DNA of 64,000 nucleotides from Cardiocondyla obscurior (taxonomy: Eukaryota; Arthropoda; Insecta; Hymenoptera; Formicidae): contig NC_091864.1 in the NCBI RefSeq assembly GCF_019399895.1, forward strand, positions 6,612,001-6,676,000, in the 5' to 3' direction. Under the pieces are notes generated by a model. That model searched no databases and had not been told where the DNA came from. It saw only the letters and a program-made list of their open reading frames with translations. Position numbers and translations under genes: made by a program. This document shows, piece by piece, positions 24,622-38,088 of this stretch (within the stretch, counting starts at the first letter, position 1; the number at the start of each line of letters is the position of its first letter).

Positions 24622-26879
24622 GCTTTTTTCTTATTTTTTTGCACGTGTATACGTGTGCAAGTACACAAATCTATATTGTATACTCGGCATGTACGTGCGA
24701 TCCCAGCGAAAAGAACAAAAGCAAAATCCGCGTACATATTTTTCTTAAAAATGGTTGCTTAGATACACCTAGGCGAAATACCACGACTTCCGCGCAAGTC
24801 ATTTTTCATTCTTATCCTTCCGCCTTTGTTTAACCGGGAATGCGAGCGCCGCTATGTGTGTATAACGGTCCCGCGTATCTTCTTCGACGGCGAAAGAGAA
24901 AATCGTGACGATATCGCGAGAAGTTTATAACGATATAACCGGATAAACGGCCCCGAGGAGCAGCTCGGTCCCCGAGTAAAAGTTTCTTGCACGTTTTGAT
25001 GGAAGGCGCGCGGCGGTCTAGGAGACCGATACGAAGTTCGCGCCTCGTGTCCAGGGGATTTAACTTTGCTTGGTATTATACGGGATTTTGATATAGGTCT
25101 GCATGCCGCAAGAATGCAATCGAATATAACGCTTGGCACGCGAGGCCAGATTGCTTATTAAATGGTCCACGCGCGAAAGTCGCGCGGCATCTCTCGCGAG
25201 GAAATAAACCCGCCCTCGCTAGACTCAGCAGCCTCGCAGTTTTTCCGCAGCCGAGCGACGTTTGCGGATTTATTGGATTTCGTTAAGCACAAGGCGGGCG
25301 TCGACTTTAGGCCAACTTACGATTGTTATTTCTCGTGCCAAAGCGTCAGACGTAAATCTTCGCGAGAATCCACGCTCATAAAGTATCCAGTGATTCGTTC
25401 TGGCGCGGCTCCAGCTTTTAGTATTCCCGACTTTAAAATGCGCCCGGTGCCGCTAGTTCTTAACTGCCGATTTCCGGAGATTTACGCGCGCGGACCGATT
25501 CGCGCAGAAATTGCACCGCGCTTATTACGATCCGCCGTAATTAGAACTATAGATCAGCGCGCGGAATAATACATTCGGACACGGCTGACGTTCTTTCCGT
25601 CTTTCTTTTCTCTCTCTTGCTCTCTTGCTCTTTCATTCTCGAATCAGAGGTAACGGCGATCGAATGCCGAGCAAGTTGCCGAGGTGCGATTGTTCTCGTA
25701 TTTATTATAGTCACCCGCCGCATCATCACGAGTTGTTCGCTATCGAACCGTCGTCGGCTAACGGGTCCTGCCTGTCGCATACCGCCGGGCTTCTAACGGC
25801 CACGAGTCCGTAATGTCGCATGTGCATATGTATCTTTCTGTGCATGTGTTTCGTGTATTTGCATAACAACGATTTCCATATAAAACGCGAAAGGCACTTA
25901 CATTGCCCGGGGCACTGTTTCTTAATGAACGATATTAACATTTCCACGTGTGTCGTCGAGCGAGCTGCACTCGATCGGCGAGCTGTATTCTTTGAGAAGA
26001 AGGGATGCTGACCTGTACCGCGATAGATCAGGTTCTTTCCAGACTAGTAATAATGCCGGTATCGCCGCATCATCGCGCATTGAAACATGAGTTGACTCGG
26101 AGCGGGCAATATTGAACCGCAAGGTATCGGCATTTGCCCGTCTATCTATCGCGTAAGTAGTTTTACGATAGAATAGCAGCTGCGTAAAAAATTATTAACC
26201 GATTAGCCTTTGCCGTGTAGTTCATCTCTGAATGAAGATTCAACTCGATCTTACCAAGTCGGTCTGTGTAACGCTTATAGAGAGTACGTCCGAAGTTGTG
26301 CATTTTCCCGGCAAGACAAATCTCAGCCAATTGTACGCTTTTTTTATTTTGCACCCTGCTTAATTTCCAAAATAATGCGGCAATAAATCAATAATCAAAT
26401 TGATGCGAGATACGAGAAGATTATATATGCGTGCAAACGTTGAACGGAGTATCGTACATTTATTCGCGAGACTCGCCATCTGAAAACCATTTGGCACAAA
26501 GCAACGCGCATCAATTGTTGCATGCGCTTTCGCGGTAACAATCACGAAGTCGCAGTCTGACGCCGCTAGTTGGACGGTATGACAAATTACACATAATTCA
26601 CAAGTCAATTTCATACATGGTTGTCTCGCTACGGGAGATAGAGCTGTTGAGCACGGTCACGGTGGGCCAACTCGAGAAACGAATGGCTGACCTTCGTAGT
26701 TAAAGGCATACAAGCTTTGCCGCGTAGACAAGATATAAATATTCAGAAAGTGTGCTGATTTAACTCTTTCTTCCGAAACGCTCGCGCGATCCTCTCTGAA
26801 TAACTCTCCCGTTAACACACGTGAATTTGCATGACAAGCTAAGTGGCTCGCAGTGCTACCGTTCAAATCATTCCGTACA

Positions 26880-26898
26880 TTTTTTTTTTTTTTTTTTT
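26880..26898 (+). repeat. T19 homopolymer
   Basis: Nineteen consecutive T residues in the large intron. Confidence 0.95.
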
Positions 26899-28022
26899 CT
26901 TTATTTTTGCATACATATAATAATACCTCACTCGTACAAAGCCTCACAAATGTATACGCATTAGCAAATAGATAGAGTCGCGTATAGATATGGTAAATAA
27001 AATAAAACTAGCGGGACGACAATAGCGACGGATGGTTTCATATATCGTTGCGGAGAAAGCGTCCTAAAAGCAGCGCGGAAAGAATTGCGAGACAAGTTTC
27101 AAAAATCATTTCCTCAATTCTGACATTCTCGCGGGCAATTATATCGCGCAGTTACCGTTCTCAGGCCGACATACTCGAAGAGAAACGTTTTGCTCGTCGC
27201 GCGATTTGTTAACGAGCGCGCACAATCGATGGTGACTTATGTCGATGGGTTCGTGCCTCTTTTCGCATATCCAGCGCGGTGAACGATGAACGTTGCATGT
27301 CGGGTCGTCGCAGCACAGATACTGAATACCCAAGTACTTTATATACGACAGACTGGATTTCAAATAGCCGTGGGAAGTACTGTCGGCCCGATATACGCCA
27401 GGCATACTAAATACCTCGCGCTGTAGCGGCACGTAAGGTGCCATCCGACACGTAAAGTGCGCTCGATCGCTCGGAATTGTAGCGCTAAAACTTCGCTTCG
27501 CCTCGATACGTATAACGTATATGTGTGTGTACGTGTGTATGCGCGCGCTCGTGCGTACCTATCCAGGTAAGTAAGACACGCGAATGCTTTCCGCGTACGT
27601 TTACCGTAGCTCGATGTAACCACGTGTCGCCGAACGATCAGGTAGGAGAGGCGAGGTCACACTCGGCTTGCTCGGAATTTATGGGTCTGCAGCGGTACAA
27701 CTTGTCGCTAAATTTGCATAGAGACGAGCGCTAATAGTATCGAGATAACGGTGGCGGGAAAAGGGACAACCCCTCGTGGACGCTGTACAATCGCCACCGA
27801 GCCACGCGAACTCTGTATCTTTTACGTCTGACATCCCGCGTCGAAGTGGCAGGTTATACCGAGTATTTCGCGGCTACCTCTTCTAGCAAAGGAGTTCTAT
27901 TTAAGCTGGCGAGCAAGCTACATTTGAGATGATTGGTTTCGTCGAATATCATAAGCCGCTTTCGCACCTATAAATCCACCCGGAAGCAATTACCGCGTAT
28001 TTCAAGCAAATAAATGTACCAA

Positions 28023-28056
28023 AGAGAGAGAGAGAAAGAGAGAGAGAAAGAGAGAT
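28023..28056 (+). repeat. Imperfect (GA)n microsatellite
   Basis: GA tract interrupted by AAAG units. It marks the left edge of an AT-rich block that runs to about 29170. Confidence 0.9.
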
Positions 28057-29702
28057 AAAACATCGTTATTATAACGAATATTGGAGAGAAAGCACTAATT
28101 TAAAATAAATTAAAAATAAATCTTGTACAATTTATAATAAATATGCATTTGCGATAAATATTTCGTATTATTTCGTGGTTAAGAAAACTTAGTATAAATT
28201 TATTCTCCATAATGCATATTACTAGGATTAAAGAGTGTATTTCATTAATATAATTATGAGACGGAGAGAAAAAGAGTAGAGAAGAAGAAGCAGAAAAGAA
28301 AAGAAAAGAAAATTAATCAGTAATTTACAATTATTGTTGTTAATAGCCTGCCTAGTAGTCAGAATGTTCTAAAGATAATAAAATGAAGTCGTGTAGTCAT
28401 TCCCGGGGAAGAAATCTTCGGCCGCTTCCGAATCCAATGTGCAGAGTCATTCTGGCAGGTTATCGACGGTCATGAAGGAATAACCAGTAGTCATTGCCTT
28501 CGTCATACCTAACTAGCTAATTCTCTTGTCTCGTACGAATCGGCCGACAGTAATAATACTTAGAATACTCGCTGTATTGAGATATATCAGTCGAATGATC
28601 ATAATTAAACTTTAATTACTAAAAGATAATTTAGATTTTTTTATCTAGACGATATTTGGAATGCAAAAACCAAGATTATTACAAGAAACAATTGTTTAAC
28701 TAATAATCCCTATTTAAAAAACTAATGTAAAGATTTTATTATTGCTTGATTGTTGTTTTTTTCCCTAGATTTATTTTTTTTTCTTTAACGTGAAAGAGAA
28801 AAGAGTAAATGACGCGCGCGCTTTGTAGCATTTAATAAAAGACAATAAAACTATAAATAAAAGAGTTAATACCGAAAGATTAATTATTTCTGTTGAAAGA
28901 AATGAACACAGCGGGTACATTCGAGTATAATGTTAAATTAAAAAAGTAAAAATTCCTAATTAAGGTATATAAAGAAGCCGAGAGAATTCTTGACGATATA
29001 AAAAAGTCCATTTACTTTTGATTGATGAAGTAAGTGCGTGTGAGCGAGTTTAATATTTGCAAGTGTAATATTTAACAGTACTTCTGTTAAATGTAATTAC
29101 ATAACTGTTATAATTAATATTATAAAGATGTAACTGTTTCGCGTAGCTTATCGTGTGAATCAAGCAATAAATTATCCAACAATAAAGCTCTCTCGCGATG
29201 TAAGCGCGATTATATTTATGTTCCAAGTATCTGAATATAACTGAATTGTGCACCTCCCATGGGAACTATAATGATCGCTGCGCTTAATTAAATTTTGTAA
29301 AACAGTGCGTTTAGAATGTATCGAAATTATCGGGACGCAGTCGTCGTCGCGTGCGCGCAACGCGGTAGCGTTAATGACAAGAACTTGGGACAATTACTCG
29401 ACACTTTGCATTCTCCGCGAGCCGAGGGGAACGAAATGGCATAGCCGCGTGATCTTCTTGAGCGCATCTTCAGCGTAGTCATCCTGTAATTCCGGCGCCG
29501 AATATTCAATTACAGCCGCGCGAGCGCGCAATCTGCGAAGTGCGAATAGTTTCCGGAGAACCATCGAAAGTAATTACGTTATTGGCTCGTTCCTTCTCGT
29601 CTACCGAGTTCGGTCGTGCAGGTCGGAATCGCGTGCTCGTGCCACGCGCTCGTTTGATGTCGTGCGGTACGATGCAGACACCCGGCCGCCGTTTGCATAC
29701 GA

Positions 29703-29742
29703 AAGAGAGAGAGTAAAAGAGAGAGAGAGAGAGAGAGTGAGA
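29703..29742 (+). repeat. Imperfect (GA)n microsatellite
   Basis: GA tract with one TAAAA interruption in the large intron. Confidence 0.9.
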
Positions 29743-30912
29743 AATACAGTATATACATCTTCTTCTATTCGCAGAATCCCGCCTAGGTGCGGTTTCGTGT
29801 ATTAAATTCTTGCAGCAAGCTCCGGTAAGCGATGCATGCACGCAAATTAGAAACATACCATCAGGGATGTACAGCTACGAGCTACGTAGAACGTACATCT
29901 TCGCCCTGACGACATTACGTGGCGTTAAAAAGTGACGAGGGGCAAGCCCAGGCTCGACTGCCTTTACCGCTGCTCCTACCGCTGCTGCATATTTATGACG
30001 ATGGCAATGAAGGCGACCGAAACGTGCTTTTTCACGTTGAAACGGATGAGAGAAAGCGGGCGTTGTATTTCGCGGCAATGAAATCTCCCGTTCCGCCGAC
30101 GTGGAATGCGGTGGCCGTGTACCGCAAGATGACAGCATTAATTACCCCGTGGAATTAGATTTTCAACAAAAGCTTTAAATCGCGACGCGCCAATGTCGCA
30201 AAATCTGCGCGTTTCCCGGAAAGCGATCTCTCGCGGCGACGCAAATGCGAGCAGCATTTATTGCGAAACGCGACGTTGAAGTAACAAAATACGTAAAGCT
30301 TCCTCGGGCACTCGGAGTGTATTTTATTTCTGCGTTAGACAAGCACGGTTGACGGAGTATGCCGTATTGCCGAGGGGAATGGATGTCGATACATTTCTGA
30401 AAGTAAAATTCCTGCAACGTGCAACCACCGCAAACGCGGGCACAGCCACTGAGTGGCATTGAAAAACAAAAGTGCCGGCAGAAGTAGGAAGACAAGTGGG
30501 CACGACGTGGATGAGAAAGCTGACCGTCGCGAGATACGTTAGAAGTACGAGCACATTCAATTCTTGGAAATGCGTCGTCTGCGCGCCGGAGCGGCTACGG
30601 AATGGAGATTCTGTCGAGTGCAAGGGACGATTGAAAATGTTGGCGGCGATCCAACGACCGCTCCTCTTATTCGGGCTTTGTATACATGTTAAAAACATTC
30701 CCTTATCCGTATTATTAATTCTACAAATAAATTCGACGAGAGCGCGGTATCAGAGGCACGCTTCCGATTCGGATGGAAATGAAATTGTCGGTCGCAAAAC
30801 CTGAAATGTAATTCTCCGCTGCGATGAATTCGACGTTGAGATATTATTCATTTAGTCCATATTGATGGATCTTATCTTATAATTGACCGTCGCGTCTGAA
30901 AATCGCCAACGT

Positions 30913-30931
30913 GCCGCGCCGCGCCGCGCCG
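30913..30931 (+). repeat. (CCGCG)n pentamer repeat
   Basis: Three to four tandem GCCGC-type units in the large intron. Confidence 0.85.
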
Positions 30932-31716
30932 GGACAAAGGGCAGTTGTAAAATTTTTCTAACTTACGGCTTCGTAATTAAACGAAGGAATACGTCGGATA
31001 ATATCTCGGCAAGTTCTCGCGTGTACAAAGAGTGTCGAGCAAATTTGTAACGCTCGTCGGACAGACACATGTCGCATCGCGTACAGCCGCCGTTTCAGAA
31101 AACCGAAGCGAGTCGCAGAAGCGGGAACAATTACGCCGTCCGGTGTGGCGGTTAGTTGAAAAACTGTGGCTTTACACGGCGCGTTAAGTACGTATAACAG
31201 CCATCCGCAATTATGCGCCTGGAGACAAACGTGTAAATAAATGTGCATTTCTATGCGCGCATACGCATACGCGTACGTACGTACGTATACATATAATATA
31301 AGCGCACGCTCCGGAGCGCAGAATGACTCACGAGTGTCCCAACTATTGTACGCCTACGCAAGGCAAAGCGCATGACATACTGCAAAGTCAGTTCTGTTAC
31401 AAAGGTGCAATGTTAAAATATCTAGGTACAGTTACTCGAATAATAAAATAGCTAGATAAAGATAACGATACACTACGCGAGAGCTCGGTTTGGTTAGATT
31501 TGGCGGCGCGTTCCTCTTTCCTCTTCTTTTTTCCGCTCACTCGTTTAAGAACGTGCAACTGCGAGAAGTAGCTTTTTCTAATTCAGGGTATAAATAAAGG
31601 GAAAATCAAGCGTAATTATTTTAGCGTAATGTACCCGAGTGAAAATTGATTCCTACCGTAACCTAAATAAATTTTCCCTCGCGGTAATTAGAAAATAGGC
31701 CTAATCAAACGACGGT

Positions 31717-31735
31717 AAAAAAAAAAAAAAAAAAA
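31717..31735 (+). repeat. A19 homopolymer
   Basis: Nineteen consecutive A residues in the large intron. Confidence 0.9.
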
Positions 31736-34507
31736 CAAGATATTTAATTTATAGCAGATAGGAGTCTCGCATTACTTGCGAGGGAATGGGGCGGAAAGGT
31801 GGAGAAATCAAGTTAAGGTCAAGGTTAAAAACTCGTACTTCGTAGGAAGTGTAATGATCGAGCCTAGGGACCGCTTGGCGCAGATCAGATATCAGAATCA
31901 TAAATGCCAGCTGGCGAATATATGCTTAATTTAAAAGCCGGTTTAGCTCCATTTACCCACGGTATAATATTATAATGCGATAAACGTAAATTTTCAAGAA
32001 ACACATAATAAATGTCCAATTACGAATAAAATTTGAATTTGGGATCTTAATATATGTAGACGACGCTATCATCGTTTGCTCCCGATTTGCATTGATTTAA
32101 TTTCTAAAGCAATAAAAGCGCTATTACGCTAACTTGGCAAAGTACGTAAGTTTTTAATACTGCGGCTTTTATACCGCCGTCTGCGAGTTTAACAGTAAAA
32201 GCAGAACTGCTTAGCGCATCTGAAACACGGCGTTAACCGGTACGCAGTTACGGCGTAGCTCGGTCCAGCTTATTTACGATTTCATCGTGCCACCTGCGAC
32301 AGAGATTACGCCTCCCGAACAGGTTTTCATACCGAGCGACGTTCGCCACTGCAGATCACTGAAAGTCTAGTCGCACGTAGAAAAGGAATCTCATTGCCTT
32401 TGTTGGAGTGCACTTGAGAAAGAGGTCGACAAGAGAGAGAAGAAGAAAGAGAGTCGCTCGAGAGTCGAGATTATACATCGGATTCAACGCGTTGACGGGC
32501 GACGTCGTTGCCGATGTCACTTGAGCTCGAATCGTATTTAAATGTAGCTCGTATATCAGAAATCGAACCGTGTGCTCCGAGACGTACGTCATTCGGTAGG
32601 GCCTACTCTGTCTCGCGAGCGTTTCTTCCTTTCTTCGCGACGTCGCGACAAGCTGGCCGCGTGGAAATTTTCTTTGACCGTTTTCCGCCGCCGCCGCAAC
32701 TGACTTGGAGTATTTATGATAGGAATAGGAGATGTAGCGGAAGATCCACCAAGAGCGGATGAAACGTTACTTTGCCTTACGACGCGTTATCAAGGCGTTC
32801 TCTGTTCCTGTCGACAACGAATCTACGAGGGGTCCGTAATTTATGATTATCATTGTAATGAAAGTCCCTGGGTGGTGTTCGCGCAACAAATCGTTCTCCC
32901 CTGCGTAAGTATGAATACGCTTTCTCGAGTCGAAAATATTACCTCGGAATACCGGCACATAATGCTGAATATCATCGTGGCCATTTCATCGGTGCGGTGT
33001 AATAAACTGCACCCTGTAGTTCTTCATTACCGTAGCGCTGGCGTGGAAAAAAATTCAAGTAATGGTATATCTTTACGTTTCTTAGTTACGCCGAAGTAGC
33101 CGGGACGACGGACGCTCGTTTCAATTTCTGCGCTGCGAATTTCGATTGATCGATCAACTGCGAATTTATGTATGAGCTGGAAATATCTGTCTTTTTCAAG
33201 GCGCAAATTTATACGGCACGGCGCTATGCATTTTTCACAGAGAAATGAGCGCAGGAGTTAAGTGGCTAAACGAACTGTGAAAAACACGAAACGACACTAC
33301 CATTGTCCACCTTTCTACGAACCGGATATAGCAAGCAAACGCGTTCCGCGTGAAACGACGGAATTGATCGGTATTGGAGAGCGCTTGTTCCAGCGGTGTT
33401 TCGCGTATACTAGTTTGCGTATACCACTCCGCGGTAATCGGTAAATTGCGCTTCGTGCCGATCGAAATAACGATTTCGCGCTTTTCTAATTGGCCCCGAA
33501 CAGAGGTCACAAATCATATCTCGAAGCGCGAAGGTTCGCGGTTATACATGCGCTCGGCCGAGAATTCCTTTTTGCTTCTTTAACTACCATCACTCTGTTA
33601 TTATCCCGTCCTTCCTACCCCCCTTTTCGCATCCCCTCTGCCCCGCCGTGTCCCTTGCTTTCCTTATTTTAACGGATTCCATGCCAGCGAATGTACGAAA
33701 GAGTTATCGGAGGATGAAAAGGAACAGGAAGAAGGAAGCGTGGGAGGCGAGATGAGTAGACGGGAAGTTAAACAAAACACTTGGGATGAAGTTCTACGAG
33801 GTACTTAAGACTCAACTCCGTGCTCCATTATCGCATAATGCGGTAGTATTATAAGAAGTAAATGGTACCCGTCCGCACCGCGTGTGAGCCCTCCCGGAAG
33901 TGGGCATTCACCACTGTAACGCGCGTACGTTTCAGTCGACGATAAGTAACGTCTTCCTACAATTTGAATTTTCACGGGTAATTCGATCGCGGTTCACCGC
34001 CGTAAAGAATCCATCTATGTCGCGGTCGCAACTTCGACCACAATCTCGCGCAGTCACCGTTAAAACAGGCAACGGCATCAACTTGCACGGCCTCGCAAGG
34101 CGTGACCTGCTGATGGCAGGTAATTGAATATCTTTAACGCCTCTTTGAAGATCGACGTGCCGCGTCTAGATCTCGCTTCAGAAAATCCTTCCCTCGCGTA
34201 TCTCCTCTCAAAGATCCCACCCAACTATTTCTCATTATCCTAATAGCTTATTATGTTCCTTTCATTTTCGCTGCTTGTCACGCACTTTTTTTATTAATTA
34301 ATTAAGCATTGGATCTAAAGCTTAATATAAATATCCTGAAAGATGTACGTAAGATATTTTTATACTAATACTAGAAGAAATCGTGCGCGTCACTACATTC
34401 GGACTTGAAATCATTCGACATTTTATTACATTTTTTCAATTTTTTATAAAAGGATATTTTGTTAAATTTTTTACCATTATTATCTTACGTTTGTCTTATC
34501 GCGCGCG

Positions 34508-34547
34508 TTTTCTCTCTCTTTCTCTCTCTTTCTCTCTCTCTCTCTCT
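34508..34547 (+). repeat. (TCTCTCTT)n / (TC)n pyrimidine tract
   Basis: A 40-base pure pyrimidine tract of TC and TCTCTTT units, about 480 bases upstream of the second coding exon. It is too far from the acceptor to be its polypyrimidine tract. Confidence 0.9.
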
Positions 34548-35025
34548 TCCTTTTCTCCTTCACGCCCAGCTTCAAGCAAGTTTTCCACGAGTCACGATCG
34601 AAGCTCCCGTCACATAGCGGAGATTAATTACGATTTAGCAAAGAGCGGATGACGTATGACGAGACGTGGGCGGAGTGCCTACTTGGTCGCTTATCGCGAC
34701 GCGGGCCAATAACCGACGAAGAACGTGGTGCGCGCGCGGTGGCGAATGATAAACGCGCAGATTTATCAAAATTGTAGTCCGACTCGACAACGTCTATAGA
34801 ATATCGTAATCGTACGCATTAGACGTGAGTGACATAACAGTATACGCCACTTTACCATTGACCTATATAGCACGCGACTATCAAAATAAATAAAATAGAA
34901 AGTCGCGTAGAAATTTACACTAAAAATTGCGATTGCATTAAAGACGTCCGATTTTTTTCTTAAACAATGTTAATTAATTATCAAAAAATTTGGTGAAATT
35001 AATTTGGGACTATTTCTATTTTCAG

Positions 35026-35227
35026 GTGCTCTGTCGCAATCCCAGTTTCCCGTGTTCACGATCTACGCTCAGAAAAGCTGCCTAGCGGTGAAACCCTGCG
35101 AGCGCGCTTGGTGCATCGATAGAGTGCAGGGACACCGCCTTCAGGGTCACGCACGCAGGACCATGACCGCCTCCTCGAGGCAGCATTGCCTCGAGCTCTG
35201 TCTCGGCGAGCGGGACTTCCTTTGCCG
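35026..35227 (+). CDS. PAN/Apple-domain protein, second coding exon
   Basis: Continues the frame of the exon at 18049. The split Gly codon (G/GT) is restored, then Ala-Leu-Ser follows. The first PAN module closes at Cys147 (the Q-K-S-C-L stretch). A second module starts at Cys153/Cys158 (AWCIDRVQGHRLQGH) and reaches the CLELCLGERDFLC segment with Cys183, Cys187 and Cys195 before the exon ends. W-x-ID-RV-x-G-x-x-L-x-G followed by C-x3-CL-x-E-x-x-F-x-CR is the usual first half of PAN modules in insect PAN-ZP proteins, where Ser-Ala normally follows the Arg. The acceptor (TTTCTATTTTCAG) and donor (CCG/GTAAGT) are both strong. The exon ends in phase 2 inside an Arg codon (CG/N). The rest of this module, further PAN modules and the expected ZP domain and membrane anchor must lie in later exons, none of which I could identify before 64000. 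Confidence 0.82.
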
Positions 35228-37642
35228 GTAAGTACCAACGCCGAATCTTTCTCTCTTACGTGAAACTGTCCGGCTGCTCGTTTTCCACCGACCTGCTTTT
35301 CTATCCGCTTCATCGCGGACACGACGTCCGTGGAGTAGAAGGACGAACTCACTCCGTCGTAATATTCCTCGCGAATCGGTACGCAGAGGGAACGCCGGCT
35401 CGAGTAGCTTTCGAAGAGCGTACGCTCCAATGCATTTTCCAGTTATTGGATTCTTGGACCAGCCAGAGGACGTTACACTATGCTTTTATACACTCGCGAG
35501 TGTTTCCCGGACATGAAGCGTACGCTCGAAAACGAAAACAAACGGCGAAGAATACGCGAGCCAAGTCAGGTCAATTCTAACTCGCGTTAAAATCGTTTTC
35601 TTTATCGTCGCGTGACGTAAAAGAGACATCTCCAAGACGAGCGTATGTATAAATAGAAATCGATAAAACGAGGAGCAAGGAATATGAATCGCATTGAAAT
35701 TCATAAGGAAAAATATATTGCGCGAAACGTAAAATTAGAGTTAAAATTTTTTAAAGCTGTGGAAAAAGACTGTGCGATAAACTCATTGTGAATGCTTGAC
35801 GAATTTTTAATATTTCGGTATTATCAATCTGCACGAGATATATAAAGTATAATAAAATGCTTTTGATCGTAACGGAAATAACGATATTCGTATCGTTGCG
35901 TTTATTCTGGTGAACGCACGGCGCGATATCATTTGTGCCACACCACCGTTAGTAGGTACCGTAATATTGCATTGATATGAAAATTTTATTGTCGAGGAAT
36001 TTGAATTTTAATTGACAATGCATTCGAAACTCGAAACAATAAATATAAAACAACTGCGTTACATTAATGCCGGATAATTTCTTTGTCAGTGTCAAATAAA
36101 ACGGCCCGCCGCACGCGAATGTCTCTCTTACGACGTGGCGATATAGATTTATTTTGATCGCGTCGCGTTTATCGATCCCCGTCATATTTATAGGCTGTCA
36201 CGTCGCAAGATTTATAGAAAAACGTCGACGAGAAAAACGCGACCCGCGACTTAAACCGCTAACGAACTAGACGGCCGTCGTTTTACGAGCGTAGGTGCTG
36301 CTAATTCCATATCGGCGGACGTGTCCCTGGTGCAGATCACTCGCATCGTCGCGCTGGTCTTATTTACCATAACGTGTAACGGCGCGTAACCAGATGCAAT
36401 AATGCGTATCGCGGCGTCTTTACTGCGCGCGCTTATAAATAATGCAGTTCCGCGTGGACCGCGATCGTGATTCGTATGCGGTTACGTCGGCGGTATCCGG
36501 AGCGTAATGACCGTCGCACTTTCATTACTCCTACGGCGAGCGAAAAACGGAGACGCGGATACGAGAAGAGCTCGGCCAAAGGAAAATGAAGCTCCGGAAT
36601 GGCATCGACATCGGCGTTACTTTACGATACGACTATATTGCATTTTAAACGCTGCCCTCTTTCACACGTGATACAGCGAGTCCTTCCAATCGTGACCGTG
36701 TGTCATATAAACTGCTTTGTTCACGCGACCTCGTAAACGCACAAAAATTGTGCGGATAAAGCGCACCTCTTCCCGTTGTGGGAAGAAACGCAAAAAGAGA
36801 TATTGTACGCGGTATTCACGTTTATGCCAAATATACATATATACTCTACTGATAATCGATTATATTTGCACAAGATTTGCAAATTCTTCGTAAAATATGC
36901 ATGTTCGCGTTCTCTATGATACACGAGGGTGGTTCGACACGGCATGCGCGTATTTTCCCTTCAACGCCAGTATTATCATCTTTTTAAACCTGCGCGAGGA
37001 AGCGTTTTTGCGCATCGTTATTGCCAATTCTCTTTCTCCGATCGTTATCGTCCGTACAAGTAAGAGTCTAGACAAGAATGATTTCTCTCGTGCCGCGATC
37101 GACCGTTAGACATTTAAGAATTTTTCTCACGGAAGTAGTGATTATCGATCCGATGGCTTTCTATGATTCGCCGTGTTGATTTATATGCTAATCCGTACGG
37201 TTCGTCTATCAATTACAGCGCTCTTGATCTATAATTACATTCACCTTTGAAATGCGATTTTTATCACGTGTCACATTCAGCGCGTTTTTACTCACTTTAA
37301 AGCTCGCGCGCGTGCTCTTTGAATGCGCTAAGCATTTTAAACGTGACACGTGCTCGACGCAATAAACGTGTAGAAAAATCTGCTCTTCCTTTTTCCCCGT
37401 ATCAGGTTACCCTAAGCGTGTGCTCATCGATTTTCCTGCGCCCAAACTACGTCGCTTAAACAATTTTTTTCTACAATATTTTAGGATATTACACGATTTT
37501 AATTGGAAAAGTTGTCTCCGCGCCAAAGTCGACTGGCCACCGGGCTGGCGCGCGGCGTAAATAAAATTAGATAGATTAGAGGTATTTCATTGGGCAAGTA
37601 TGCGGAAGACGACGGCGCGCAAAGTCTTTCGATTTCGATAGA

Positions 37643-38088
37643 GTGTTAGTTTGTGTTGCGCGTTTATGCGGTATCACGCCGACGCGTCAAGACTCGCCTC
37701 AAGTCCGTGAGGCGAGCGTGCCGGGTGAATGTGCACGTGCACACCTTGAAAGCCTCCAAAGCGAAAGGTCTCTGCCAGCTGGTCTCTCGCAACGACCCCC
37801 AGAGCTGTATCTTGGCTTCGACCCGAGACAGGGTCGAGAGATCCTCGGCCAGGCGGAACCGTATCAAAAGTGGTATACCTACGCGCGTTTCGAGACCCCC
37901 GGTGTTTGAAGAAACCGTGGAAAAGAGAGCACCGGGGTGAATATATGCATGAACGAGCCAACTGCCGAAGCAAATTTCCTGAACAAACGCGCGCGCCCCG
38001 TTTTGCCTTTCCCAGCGAGAGTGCAGACATAATCCGCTTAATCTCCGAAGAAATGAAATGCGGCGCAAGAAAGAAAGTAGCAAACTAA
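37643..38088. other. CpG-rich island open in several frames, identity unknown
   Basis: Two overlapping + frames (37643-37909 and 37653-37940) and two minus frames (37664-38083 and 37674-38030) are open at once. The + frame beginning at 37653 has the most gene-like codon use, with many C/G third positions and gtg, cac, ctc, cag and gac codons, and encodes a basic peptide. I recognise no family and see no good acceptor upstream or donor downstream. It could be an exon of an unknown gene, an old transposon fragment or simply CpG-rich DNA with few stops. Confidence 0.2.

Larger units (their letters stand above)
18434..35025 (+). other. 16.6 kb phase-1 intron of the PAN-domain gene
   Basis: Bounded by a GTAAG donor at 18434 and a TTTCTATTTTCAG acceptor ending at 35025. 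The two flanking reading frames join without a stop (N-P-G / A-L-S) and complete the PAN cysteine pattern across the junction. I found no convincing nested gene inside. Contents: AT-rich blocks (about 19240-20700, 28080-29170, 34250-35020), CpG-rich blocks, and tetra-, hexa- and dinucleotide microsatellites listed separately. Open frames such as 23407-23910 (minus), 23866-24345, 25162-25569 and 32716-33099 (plus) have no recognisable domain. Confidence 0.75.
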
